Origin: JAERML01 sp035687895
Lineage (GTDB): Bacteria > Bacteroidota > Ignavibacteria > UBA10030 > UBA6906
Reading direction: 5' to 3'
Assembly (NCBI GenBank): GCA_035687895.1
Contig: DASRUE010000196.1
Location: forward strand, 10,077 to 74,076
DNA: 64,000 bases
Shown here: one piece after another, positions 26,075 to 33,788 of the stretch
Numbering within the stretch: position 1 is the first letter of the stretch
Layout of the letters: the number at the start of each line of letters is the position of its first letter
Notes under the pieces: generated by a model
Database searches by the model: none
What the model was told of the DNA's origin: nothing
What the model saw: only the letters and a program-made list of their open reading frames with translations
Made by a program: the position numbers and the translations under genes

Positions 26075-26102
26075 TTGCTTATTTCGTCCGGATTAGTATA
26101 TT
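26075..26102 (+). promoter_or_regulatory. predicted promoter of the deoxyhypusine-synthase-like gene
   Basis: TTGCTT - 16 bp - TATATT, 46 bp before the start at 26149. Confidence 0.5.
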
Positions 26103-26148
26103 TTCACCGGGCAAACGGTTAGTCCCCTTCTTCTAATTCTTAGTATGA

Positions 26149-27249
26149 ATGAAGTCTCCTAAAGCCAACCTTCTCAGCGGCAGACGAATAATCAGGGCTC
26201 CTATTCCCAAGAACATCCCAATTGTGAAATTGGTTGATGAGTACTTCCAGGCCTACAATGGAGGCAGACTGCGAGAAGCTTGCCAGTTGTTCTCTACAAA
26301 GATGCTCGCGAGAGATGTAACCGTGGGTATGAGTATTACTGGTGCACTTACGCCGGCCGGGCTCGGATCGTGCATAGTTCCTCTGATAAGAGCGGGATTT
26401 GTGGATTGGATCGTTAGCACGGGGGCCAACCTTTACCACGACACTCACTTCGCAATTGGCCACACCCTTCACCGCGGCTCGCCATTTCTCGATGATCGAG
26501 TCCTGCGCAAGGAAGGAGTGATTAGGATATATGACATTCTCTTCGATTATGAAGTTCTGCTGAGCACGGATGAGTTCTTCAGGACTGTTCTTCGCAACGA
26601 AGAGTTCCAGAAAGAAATGGGGACGGCCGAGCTACACTATAAGCTTGGTAAATATGTCCTTGAGCGCGAGAGAGTATTACGTATCAGGCATAGCAGTGTG
26701 CTAGCAACCGCGTACCGATGCGGTGTGCCGGTTTACACCCCTTCGCCGGGTGATAGCTCTATAGGAATGAATATAGCTGAGATTGAGTTATCTGGATATA
26801 GGACGCGTCTAGATGTTCTTCTTGATGTCAACGAAACAGCAGCCATTGTGCTAGACGCAAAGAAAAGGGGTGGGAGGAGTGGAGTGTTGATCTTCGGTGG
26901 TGGGTCACCAAAGAATTTCATTTTACAGACTGAACCTCAGATCCAAGAAGTGCTGAAGATCAACGAGAAAGGGCACGATTTCTTCTTGCAGGTTACCGAT
27001 GCCCGACCCGATACGGGTGGTTTGTCAGGTGCGACCCCGTCAGAAGCAGTCAGTTGGGGAAAAGTGGATCCCGACAAGCTTCCTGATACCGTTGTGGCCT
27101 ACCTTGATGCAACGGTAGCCATGCCAATTTTGACCTCGTATGCCTTGGCAAGACGTAAACCTCGCCAACTTAAACGCCTGTACGATCGTCGAGCAGAGTC
27201 GTTGGAACGATTGAAACGTGAATACAAAAGAGTGAGCAAGAGTTCTTAG
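26149..27249 (+). CDS. deoxyhypusine synthase family protein
   Basis: A 366-residue NAD-dependent DHS-fold enzyme. The N-terminal MSITGALTPAGLGS corresponds to the DHS nucleotide-binding start. The C-terminal SGATPSEAVSWGKV carries the lysine that forms the enzyme-spermidine intermediate in true DHS. Bacteria lack eIF5A, so bacterial members are believed to act on small amines (homospermidine- or aminobutyl-agmatine-type products) or on unknown targets. The gene is 38 bp upstream of a histone H1-like gene in the same direction, a pairing worth noting. Confidence 0.88.
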   Translation: MKSPKANLLSGRRIIRAPIPKNIPIVKLVDEYFQAYNGGRLREACQLFSTKMLARDVTVGMSITGALTPAGLGSCIVPLIRAGFVDWIVSTGANLYHDTHFAIGHTLHRGSPFLDDRVLRKEGVIRIYDILFDYEVLLSTDEFFRTVLRNEEFQKEMGTAELHYKLGKYVLERERVLRIRHSSVLATAYRCGVPVYTPSPGDSSIGMNIAEIELSGYRTRLDVLLDVNETAAIVLDAKKRGGRSGVLIFGGGSPKNFILQTEPQIQEVLKINEKGHDFFLQVTDARPDTGGLSGATPSEAVSWGKVDPDKLPDTVVAYLDATVAMPILTSYALARRKPRQLKRLYDRRAESLERLKREYKRVSKSS

Positions 27250-27287
27250 CAAAGAAACCCTTTCATTCACACTAAGGAGAAAAAATC

Positions 27288-27479
27288 ATGAGCAGGCTTC
27301 AGGAACTCAAGGACTTGGTACAGTCTTTTGATAAAGACTTCGTAAAGTTCTATGAGAAGGGGAACAAGTCAGCCGGGACGCGCGTGCGGAAGGCCATGAA
27401 TGAATTGAAGAAGAAGGCCCAAGAAATTAGAAAAGAAGTGCAGGAAATCAAGGCCCAAGCGAAAGAGGGTGGGGCCTGA
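27288..27479 (+). CDS. histone H1-like (Hc1-type) nucleoid protein
   Basis: A 63-residue lysine-rich helical protein: FYEKGNKSAGTRVRKAMNEL, then KKKAQEIRKEVQEIK. This matches the short histone H1-like proteins of Bacteroidota related to chlamydial Hc1, which bind DNA. AAGGAG precedes the ATG by 8 bp. It is probably cotranscribed with the upstream DHS-like gene and ends near a long hairpin and a terminator. Confidence 0.85.
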   Translation: MSRLQELKDLVQSFDKDFVKFYEKGNKSAGTRVRKAMNELKKKAQEIRKEVQEIKAQAKEGGA

Positions 27480-27501
27480 AAAGCCTCTCGATCCATTTAC
27501 T

Positions 27502-27560
27502 GAAGGAGATGCACCCCCCATGGCTGCGGTGGGATGGCCATCTGGGTGTGTGTCTCCTTC
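27502..27560 (+). other. long imperfect stem-loop in the 3' UTR of the histone-like gene
   Basis: GAAGGAGA (27502-27509) pairs with TCTCCTTC (27553-27560), CACCC (27512-27516) with GGGTG (27544-27548) and ATGG (27520-27523) with CCAT (27538-27541). There is no T-run directly after it. The 5' strand contains GAAGGAGA, an SD-like sequence that the stem would bury. Confidence 0.45.
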
Positions 27561-27576
27561 ATCAATCTGCAAAAAG

Positions 27577-27598
27577 AAACCCACCATGTGGTGGGTTT
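27577..27598. terminator. hairpin terminator between convergent histone-like gene and rpsU
   Basis: AAACCCACCA and TGGTGGGTTT form a perfect hairpin, preceded by AAAAAG and followed by TGTCTCTC. It probably serves both directions. Confidence 0.7.
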
Positions 27599-27605
27599 GT
27601 CTCTC

Positions 27606-27800
27606 TCAGACTTGCTCCGCGAGAGTTCGTTGAGCTCGTCGTACCGCTTTGACTTTCTTCATCCGCTTTTTTACTGAAGGTTTTGTGAAGTAGGCTCTCT
27701 TCTTGAATTCCTTCAAGATGCCCGACCGCTCGTATTTCTTCTTGAACCGCTTGATAGCGCGGTCAATCGGCTCGTTCTCTGCAACGACGATTCCTACCAA
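27606..27800 (-). CDS. rpsU: 30S ribosomal protein bS21
   Basis: A 64-residue basic protein starting VGIVVAENEPIDRAIKRFKKK, with KKRAYFTKPSVKKR, typical of bS21. The TTG at 27800 is chosen because AAGGAGGTGAT, an 11-nt match to the 16S 3' end, ends 6 bp upstream. The ATG at 27821 would place this SD inside the gene and has no SD of its own. In Bacteroidota, bS21 synthesis is known to be controlled through such an extended SD. Confidence 0.9.
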   Translation of the reverse strand: MVGIVVAENEPIDRAIKRFKKKYERSGILKEFKKRAYFTKPSVKKRMKKVKAVRRAQRTLAEQV

Positions 27801-27853
27801 TTCTATCACCTCCTTCAGCATTTATCAAGTGATTTTGATTCCGTGGTCATGCA

Positions 27854-28246
27854 TCATTGAGCGTTGTCTGATGCCGTCACAACACTCTCCAAAAGTCGTC
27901 TTTGTCCCAGTTTTTCAAAAGACACGACAATTGCGCGCTCTCCTCTCGAGGTTCGTTCCTTGGAAATGATCTTTCCGATATCGTCCCATTCCAAATGGAA
28001 TATCGCCTGGCCGACAACGTAAGTGTTTTCAGGCCGATACTCCAAGCACTCAGTTCGATCGAGCTTTTTCTTTGATTCTTCTTGTTCCCGTTTGTATTCG
28101 TTAATGTCAACTAACATCGAATGTCTGCACCGTGTGCACCGGTACCATGTTTTTTCGGGTTGACTTTCTACTGCACCTACCATCTCCATCTTGTTGACGC
28201 GTTCACAATGGTTACAATAGCGGGTGATACTCTTACCCCTTGCCAT
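27854..28246 (-). CDS. zinc-ribbon protein of unknown function
   Basis: A 130-residue basic protein. Two CxxC pairs (YCNHC near 10-14 and CTRC near 37-40) form a zinc ribbon at the N-terminus. It is followed by a charged helix and a small beta domain (TYVVGQAIFHLEWDDIGKI). The start has AAGGAGG 7 bp upstream. It precedes rpsU by 53 bp on the same strand; a link to RNA or the ribosome is only inferred from context. Confidence 0.75.
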   Translation of the reverse strand: MARGKSITRYCNHCERVNKMEMVGAVESQPEKTWYRCTRCRHSMLVDINEYKREQEESKKKLDRTECLEYRPENTYVVGQAIFHLEWDDIGKIISKERTSRGERAIVVSFEKLGQRRLLESVVTASDNAQ

Positions 28247-28341
28247 GTTAACCCTCCTTAGTTGAAAGAAACTCTGGGATTCGAACCTGGGACACGACGC
28301 TGGGATTTCCACACGAGGGCAGGTGACAAACGACTCAATAC

Positions 28342-28370
28342 AAGGTACTTGATTTCCTTTTGGAAGTCAA
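28342..28370 (-). promoter_or_regulatory. predicted promoter of the zinc-ribbon/rpsU unit
   Basis: On the minus strand TTGACT - 17 bp - TACCTT, leaving a leader of about 90 nt before the start at 28246. Confidence 0.45.
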
Positions 28371-28404
28371 GATATTGTCGCTTGTGTTTGCGTGCATTGG
28401 TCGC

Positions 28405-28410
28405 TATATT
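28405..28410 (+). promoter_or_regulatory. -10 element of the tRNA promoter
   Basis: TATATT ends 14 bp before the tRNA; a weak -35-like TTGTGT lies 17 bp upstream of it. Confidence 0.4.
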
Positions 28411-28424
28411 TCAGTGGTTCGCTT

Positions 28425-28498
<74 letters not shown>

Positions 28499-28501
28499 CA
28501 G

Positions 28502-28533
28502 AGGCATCACGATTTCGTGATGCCTTTCTTTGT
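28502..28533 (+). terminator. intrinsic terminator after the tRNA
   Basis: AGGCATCACGA and TCGTGATGCCT form a perfect 11-bp stem with TT at the tip, followed by TTCTTTGTTT. Confidence 0.9.
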
Positions 28534-28734
28534 TTGTGCGCAGTTCCCAGCTTTTCGAGAAAGCTATGTATCCACATGGTCAAATCTGCCGTTAAGGTAA
28601 AACTTACATGGCATAAGCTCTCGAAATCCCCCAGTTTAACTCGTTTTAGGCCCTCCTTTCTGGCTTAACCTTTGCGCAAATCATGACTTACAAATAAGAA
28701 CCTCTCGAATGTCCACATTGTCAGAAGGTTGACT

Positions 28735-29115
28735 ATGAGAATCTTGGTTGTTGACGACAATAAGGGTTTCCTCAACGTCATGGGTGACTTGCTGCGCGAC
28801 TATGGTTACGAGGTTTTTCTTGCGGAGGATGGAAAGCAGGCCCGGGAGTTCTTGGAAGGAGAGAAGGTCGACGTTATCGTATCCGATGTTTTTATGCCGA
28901 CGCTTGACGGGACTCGGTTCCACAGTTACGTTCGTGAGTTTACGGACTTTCAGGACATTCCTTTCATCTTCATCTCAGGGTACGATGACGAGCACACACG
29001 AAATGTAGTAGTTGATTCCAAGATCGATTTCTTCATCAGCAAAACAGCGCCGGTGGAGACGCTCGTATCTCTGATTGAAAGCCTGAAACCAACAAAGCAG
29101 CTAAAGTCCGTCTGA
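28735..29115 (+). CDS. single-domain response regulator
   Basis: A 126-residue receiver domain with no output domain. It has ILVVDDNKG at 3-11, phospho-acceptor Asp in VSDVFMPTLDG (near 53) and a C-terminal ISKTAP lysine. It ends 52 bp before the first PilB-type ATPase gene in the same direction, so it may be a CheY/PilG-like regulator of the pilus machine. The ATG at 28735 is used; a TTG six bases earlier is in frame. Confidence 0.85.
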   Translation: MRILVVDDNKGFLNVMGDLLRDYGYEVFLAEDGKQAREFLEGEKVDVIVSDVFMPTLDGTRFHSYVREFTDFQDIPFIFISGYDDEHTRNVVVDSKIDFFISKTAPVETLVSLIESLKPTKQLKSV

Positions 29116-29167
29116 TACGCGCGTCATTCACTGTAGAAAACCAATCTTTGCCAAGGAGCGGAACACT

Positions 29168-31039
29168 GTGTCAATTTCGGGAAATGTACATCCCCTACAA
29201 CGGCCCCTCGAGGATGAGGAAGCATCATCCGTGTCGTCACACCCAGCGAACGACACCATGTCGAACGGTGCTGGACAACCATTCATGTCCTCCTTCATGG
29301 AGCATTTGGTCCGATCCAAGATCGTGACTGAGGAAGTTGCACTTCGGGCGTCGGCATGGAAACACGAACAGAATGGACGCGGGAAGAAAAGCCTCGTGGA
29401 AATCCTTGCGGATGAGTTCAGCGTTCCACGGGACATCCTATATAATGAAGTCGCTCACTTCTACTCCTTTCGCATGATCGACCTTAATGATCGGAATGCA
29501 AGGAGGCTACCTCCGTCGACGGTCAACAAACTTCTTGCTGGGCTTCCGGAGTCAATCTACCAACTGGCACTCAAGCACAAAGTTCTTCCATACGAAGTTC
29601 CCGAAAACCAGCCGGACAAAATGTTGGTCGTTACCCCCAACCCTTCTGATCGCGAAGTGTATGAAGTAGCACGTTCGTTCACCTACAAGAAGTTCGAAAT
29701 ATGTTACATGAAGGAGCGAGACTGGGCGGAGTTCTGGCGCCAGGTCACCTTGGATAAGCAGCAGGTTGTTAGTGGGCTCGGCGGCTCAGACTCGGTTTTT
29801 GAGGAAGAGGATGCAGAGTTGGACTTGGTGCTGGATAAAGAGATCAACAGAAGCCAGTTGATTGCGCTGGTGGAAAATCTCTTCGCCGATGCTGTGCGTG
29901 TCGGTGCCAGTGACATTCACATCATGCCTAAAGGAGCACGCAAGACGGTAGTCTCATTCAGACTTGACGGAAGGTTGACTGAGTGGTACACGATTGAGGA
30001 TGCTCGCGCAGAAGCCGTAGTTGCGGTTGTTAAAGGCAGGGGGTTGAACCTCGACAGGTTTGAGCGTATGGCCGCCCAGGATGGCTCGGCGCAGAAGGTT
30101 ATCGATAATCAAGTGGTCAGGTTTCGCATTTCGATTATTCCAGTTGTCTCGCGTGAGCTGTCCGGCAAGTTCGAATCCGTCGTGATCCGCATTTTGAAGG
30201 ACGCGGACGCATCCGTTACCCTGGAGGCAATCGGTTTCGATCCCTACTCATTGAAGGTTTTCGGTGAGGCGATCGCGAAACCGCATGGCATGGTAATTCT
30301 AACGGGACCAACGGGGAGCGGAAAAAGCACGACACTCGTTGCTGCGCTTCGGTCCGTGATGCATCCATCACGTAATACTATTACAGTCGAAGACCCAGTG
30401 GAATATCTGCTTGAAGGAGCGCGGCAGGTAAAGCTGAACCATAAACTCAATTTCGATGATGCCTTGCGCGCGATCCTTCGTCACGATCCTGACATTGTGA
30501 TGGTGGGAGAGATCCGTGATCGAATTACCGCAGATCTTGCCATCAAGCTTGCAAATACCGGCCATCTGACATTTTCGACCCTGCACACGAATGACGCGCC
30601 AAGCGCTGTCTCGCGGCTTTTCAAAATAGGTGTGGAACCCTTTCTTCTTGCTCAGGCACTAAATATTGTAGTTGCGCAACGTCTTGTCCGAAAACTCTGT
30701 GAAAAGTGCAAACAGCCTGTTTCACAGGTGAGCGATATGCTTCTCGCAAAGACAGGATTTACGCAGGAAGAGGCAGAGACAACAACGTTTTACCGGGCAG
30801 TGGGATGTATCAATTGCGTTGGTGGGTTCAAGGGCCGTACTGCGATTCACGAGTCGCTGTATGTGACGCAAGAAGTCCGAGACATTATCCTTGAGAGTGG
30901 AGACAAGATCGACGTTAACGCCATCCGTGATACGGCTGTGGCCCACGGCATGCAGACGCTTCGACAGTCTGGTATTGAATTGGTGAAGAGTGGCATCACT
31001 ACAATGGATGAGATCATCAGTGGCACCACAAACGACTGA
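29168..31039 (+). CDS. PilB/GspE-type assembly ATPase, copy 1
   Basis: A 623-residue type II/IV secretion ATPase starting at GTG, with AAGGAG 10 bp upstream. A GspE N-domain-like region covers about 40-180. The core has GPTGSGKST near 379 (Walker A), VGEIRD near 443 (Walker B), an Asp box and STLHTNDAPSA. A zinc-binding tetracysteine follows, with CEKC near 511 and CINC near 547. The long acidic/serine-rich N-terminal tail (1-40) is absent from copy 2. It should power pilus or pseudopilus extension. Confidence 0.92.
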   Translation: MSISGNVHPLQRPLEDEEASSVSSHPANDTMSNGAGQPFMSSFMEHLVRSKIVTEEVALRASAWKHEQNGRGKKSLVEILADEFSVPRDILYNEVAHFYSFRMIDLNDRNARRLPPSTVNKLLAGLPESIYQLALKHKVLPYEVPENQPDKMLVVTPNPSDREVYEVARSFTYKKFEICYMKERDWAEFWRQVTLDKQQVVSGLGGSDSVFEEEDAELDLVLDKEINRSQLIALVENLFADAVRVGASDIHIMPKGARKTVVSFRLDGRLTEWYTIEDARAEAVVAVVKGRGLNLDRFERMAAQDGSAQKVIDNQVVRFRISIIPVVSRELSGKFESVVIRILKDADASVTLEAIGFDPYSLKVFGEAIAKPHGMVILTGPTGSGKSTTLVAALRSVMHPSRNTITVEDPVEYLLEGARQVKLNHKLNFDDALRAILRHDPDIVMVGEIRDRITADLAIKLANTGHLTFSTLHTNDAPSAVSRLFKIGVEPFLLAQALNIVVAQRLVRKLCEKCKQPVSQVSDMLLAKTGFTQEEAETTTFYRAVGCINCVGGFKGRTAIHESLYVTQEVRDIILESGDKIDVNAIRDTAVAHGMQTLRQSGIELVKSGITTMDEIISGTTND

Positions 31040-31137
31040 TTCGTTAAAGTTCGTCATTACAATAGGTATCGGAAATTCTGACTCTCGTCCAGTTACTTTT
31101 ACCACAAGCATCCAAAACCCACACCAGAAAGCCTGTT

Positions 31138-31165
31138 TTGACGGTCGCTCAATGAATTCTAATTC
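31138..31165 (+). promoter_or_regulatory. predicted pilin promoter
   Basis: TTGACG - 16 bp - TAATTC in the 223-bp gap before the first pilin gene. A sigma54-like TGGCATGGCGCTTGG (31166-31180) lies right after it, but the -12 GC is GG. Confidence 0.35.
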
Positions 31166-31262
31166 TGGCATGGCGCTTGGGACATTCTGTTGCACAAACA
31201 CAAATGAATACAAACAACTAACTCCCACATTTAATCACATTCACCAATAAAGGAGCTCCACC

Positions 31263-31655
31263 ATGGGACAGCAGCAACTTTTGTTAATCATCCTTGGCGT
31301 CATCGTTGTCGGTATCGCAGTGGCGGTCGGCATCACGATGTTCCAGGATAACGCAGTGTCGGCGAACCGCGATGCGGTCACGAACGATCTCGTGAACCTC
31401 GCCTCACGTGCGCAACAGTACTATCGTCGTCCGACGGCGTTGGGTGGCGGCCAGGGTGACTTTGACGGTCTGACCCTCGTAAAGCTGACCTCCAAGTCAA
31501 TCAATGCAAACGGTTCATACGGGCTGACCTCGGCAGCAGGCCAGACAGCTGTTATCGAAGGATATGGCACGGAGAATGGCAATGACGGTTCGACGGTGAT
31601 TCATCTTACGATGAACGTGCTTTCGGATAGCACGTACATTGTAGAAGTTAACTAA
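31263..31655 (+). CDS. leaderless pilin-like protein 1 (major subunit candidate)
   Basis: A 130-residue protein starting MGQQQLLLIILGVIVV. The hydrophobic helix (about 5-27) begins directly at the N-terminus, followed by an amphipathic helix (ANRDAVTNDLVNLASRA) and a small beta domain, as in type IV pilins. It has no basic leader, no G/F cleavage site and no Glu5. An in-frame TAA at 31248, just before the SD AAAGGAG, rules out a longer N-terminus. It is a tandem paralogue of the next gene, and a hairpin between them suggests differential expression. Secretion through this pathway is inferred from context. Confidence 0.85.
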   Translation: MGQQQLLLIILGVIVVGIAVAVGITMFQDNAVSANRDAVTNDLVNLASRAQQYYRRPTALGGGQGDFDGLTLVKLTSKSINANGSYGLTSAAGQTAVIEGYGTENGNDGSTVIHLTMNVLSDSTYIVEVN

Positions 31656-31664
31656 CGCATGCTT

Positions 31665-31695
31665 GAACGGGCTTCCCTTGTCGGGGAGCCCGTTC
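31665..31695 (+). other. intercistronic hairpin between the two pilin genes
   Basis: GAACGGGCTTCCC and GGGGAGCCCGTTC form a 13-bp stem with one G-T pair and loop TTGTC. It is followed by ACTATTTTC, a weak T-run. It could act as a partial terminator or protect the 3' end of the first pilin mRNA. Confidence 0.7.
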
Positions 31696-31720
31696 ACTAT
31701 TTTCACAAAACGGTAAAGCC

Positions 31721-32131
31721 ATGGGCACTCAACAGTTATTGCTAATCGTCGTCGGCGTCGTCCTCGTTGGAATCATGATTGCAGTGGGACTCTTCATGTT
31801 TCGGGACCAGGCGGCTGCCACGAACAGAGATGCGCTCACAAACGATCTGACACATCTTGCTTCGGCGGCACAGCAGCACTATCGGCGCCCAACGGTTTTT
31901 GGTGGTGGACAGAGGAGATTTACAGGTCTCACGTTGAGCAAGCTGACGACAAAACCCATCAACGCTAATGGGACGTACTCACTGTCTCCGGATCCAGTAA
32001 CAGGAACACCGGCCTCGGTTCAGATTACCGGGATTGGGCGTGAAACTGGAATTGATGGGACTAATAAGGTCAAAGTTGTTGTGCTGGTATTCCCCGACAG
32101 CGTCTATGTAGACGACTCCAACGGCAACTAG
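31721..32131 (+). CDS. leaderless pilin-like protein 2
   Basis: A 136-residue paralogue of the preceding pilin, starting MGTQQLLLIVVGVVLVG. It shares the region NRDALTNDLTHLASAAQQHYRRP and GLTLSKLTTKPINANGTYSL. Reading the frame upstream finds no ATG, GTG or TTG before a stop at 31664, so it too lacks a prepilin leader. It is probably less expressed, because of the upstream hairpin and the absence of a strong SD. Confidence 0.85.
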   Translation: MGTQQLLLIVVGVVLVGIMIAVGLFMFRDQAAATNRDALTNDLTHLASAAQQHYRRPTVFGGGQRRFTGLTLSKLTTKPINANGTYSLSPDPVTGTPASVQITGIGRETGIDGTNKVKVVVLVFPDSVYVDDSNGN

Positions 32132-32372
32132 ACCGATGTTCGGAAGCAACAGTCTGAGCAACACAAAAAAGAGGATGTAGGAATCTAGACAGAGGATTAG
32201 TACAAACAGGGGGGAGTCGTAATAGGGGGTACCTCCCCTTGTTGGTTCGCTTGTTTTGCTAGGTGGGGGATCTAGTAAGACGTCGGGCGATTCCAACGGG
32301 GGAGCTTACCCTTTACGTGTTCAATAGAGAGAGTGTGATACAGCGTACAATTTAACGTAAGAGGAATGCATC

Positions 32373-33752
32373 ATGGCAGAGTTCAGAATCGAAGGTGTCA
32401 CTGCTGGTGGAAAACCGGTCCAAGGTATCCTGGAAGCGGACTCCACCCGGTCGGCCAAGCAGAAAGCAGCAGTCATGGCGCAGCAGCGAAAATTCAAGCT
32501 GTTGCATGTTGTTCCTCGCTCCACGTGGGTGTACAAAGTACAGCGCGGGACGGAGAAACCTGTAATTGGTGAGCAGAAAGCCTTCACCAAAGGAGAGGTT
32601 CAGGAAGCCCTTCAGAAAATGGGCTACCGTGTAATCCGAATTCAGAAGCGGCTCATCAACTTCAAAGCAAGACCGCCCGCTACTGAAATCGTGACCTTCG
32701 TGCGGGTGAGTGCGGACCTTATACGGCAGAAGCTTCCGTTCAATGAGATCATGCAGTTGCTGGTGAACGACATTCAGAACAGGACCCTGCGCGAGGCGAT
32801 CAAGGATATCAACGCCGAACTGAAACAGGGCAAAGACAGCGAGCGTGCGTTCATCAAGCACGAAGCAGTTCTCGGTCGGTTCACCGCCCACATGCTCGGC
32901 TTGGCCTCGAAGAGTGGTAACATGGCCGAAATCTATGACAGCACGGCGAAGTTTTTGGAGCGCCAGTCGGAATTTAAAAAGAACCTCAAGAGCGCGCTGA
33001 TCATGCCCATTGTGACTCTCTTCGTTCTGTTCGGTGCGGTGGTTTACTATGTCGGATACATCTTTCCGGCGACTGCCAATTTGTTCCGGAAGTTTAATAT
33101 TGAACTACCGCCAATGACCCGGGCAACGCTCGCGCTTAGCGATTTTCTGGTGGAGAACATTGTGATAATTCTCATCGGGACAATCATCCCCACCATTCTC
33201 GCAGTTCGTTTCTTCACGACGGAAAAGGGGCGTTTCATTCTTGATCGTTACATCTGGAAGGTCCCCGCAATGGGACAACTCCTCCATAAAATGAGTATCG
33301 AGATCTTCTGCCGGGTATTCTATGCCCTGTACAGTGGGGCGGGCGAGAATATCGAGGTCATCCGTATGGCATCTGAGGCATGCGGCAACAAGTACATGGA
33401 GCACCAAATCAAGACCATCGCACTTCCCCTGATGATTCAAAAAGGTGCGGGTATCACCGAAGCGTTCGAAGCGACGGGTGTCTTTACGAAAACTGCGATT
33501 TCGCGATTCCACTCGGGAGCCGAGACAGGGACAGTAAAGAACACGGCCCTTCAGCTGGCGGAGTACTACGAGAAGGAAACGTCGTACAAAATGAGGAATG
33601 CGATTGACTATATTCAGTTGATGATTTCGATGATCATCATGGTTGTGTTGACGGCCCTGACGATTGTGTCGTCCGAGACGGCGACCATTCGGCCCAAGAA
33701 CCCGGCGCTGGGTCACGCCACAGTGCAGCACGCTGAAAAGTCCTTGACGTAA
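32373..33752 (+). CDS. PilC/GspF-type inner-membrane platform protein
   Basis: A 459-residue protein with two GspF cytoplasmic domains and three membrane helices (about 208-232, 262-286 and 408-430). FVRVSADLIRQKLPF and the second-domain counterpart FCRVFYALYSGAGENI are the usual start of each repeat. The N-terminal 80 residues are an extra domain typical of PilC. It anchors the ATPase. The 241-bp gap before it (32132-32372) contains several G-runs and one small GGGG/CCCC hairpin, but no gene. Confidence 0.92.
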   Translation: MAEFRIEGVTAGGKPVQGILEADSTRSAKQKAAVMAQQRKFKLLHVVPRSTWVYKVQRGTEKPVIGEQKAFTKGEVQEALQKMGYRVIRIQKRLINFKARPPATEIVTFVRVSADLIRQKLPFNEIMQLLVNDIQNRTLREAIKDINAELKQGKDSERAFIKHEAVLGRFTAHMLGLASKSGNMAEIYDSTAKFLERQSEFKKNLKSALIMPIVTLFVLFGAVVYYVGYIFPATANLFRKFNIELPPMTRATLALSDFLVENIVIILIGTIIPTILAVRFFTTEKGRFILDRYIWKVPAMGQLLHKMSIEIFCRVFYALYSGAGENIEVIRMASEACGNKYMEHQIKTIALPLMIQKGAGITEAFEATGVFTKTAISRFHSGAETGTVKNTALQLAEYYEKETSYKMRNAIDYIQLMISMIIMVVLTALTIVSSETATIRPKNPALGHATVQHAEKSLT

Positions 33753-33788
33753 TGTGTGTCTATCCCCCAACAATGAACAGACAGCGCA

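Noticed and set aside
28270..28296. tRNA T-arm-like GGTTCGAATCCC on the minus strand upstream of the zinc-ribbon gene
   Set aside because: The flanking bases do not pair as a T stem and no acceptor, D or anticodon arms can be fitted. It may be a chance match or an old tRNA remnant.
31166..31180. sigma54 promoter for the pilin gene
   Set aside because: TGGCATGGCGCTTGG has the -24 GG but GG instead of GC at -12, and a sigma70-like pair overlaps the same region; not strong enough to claim.
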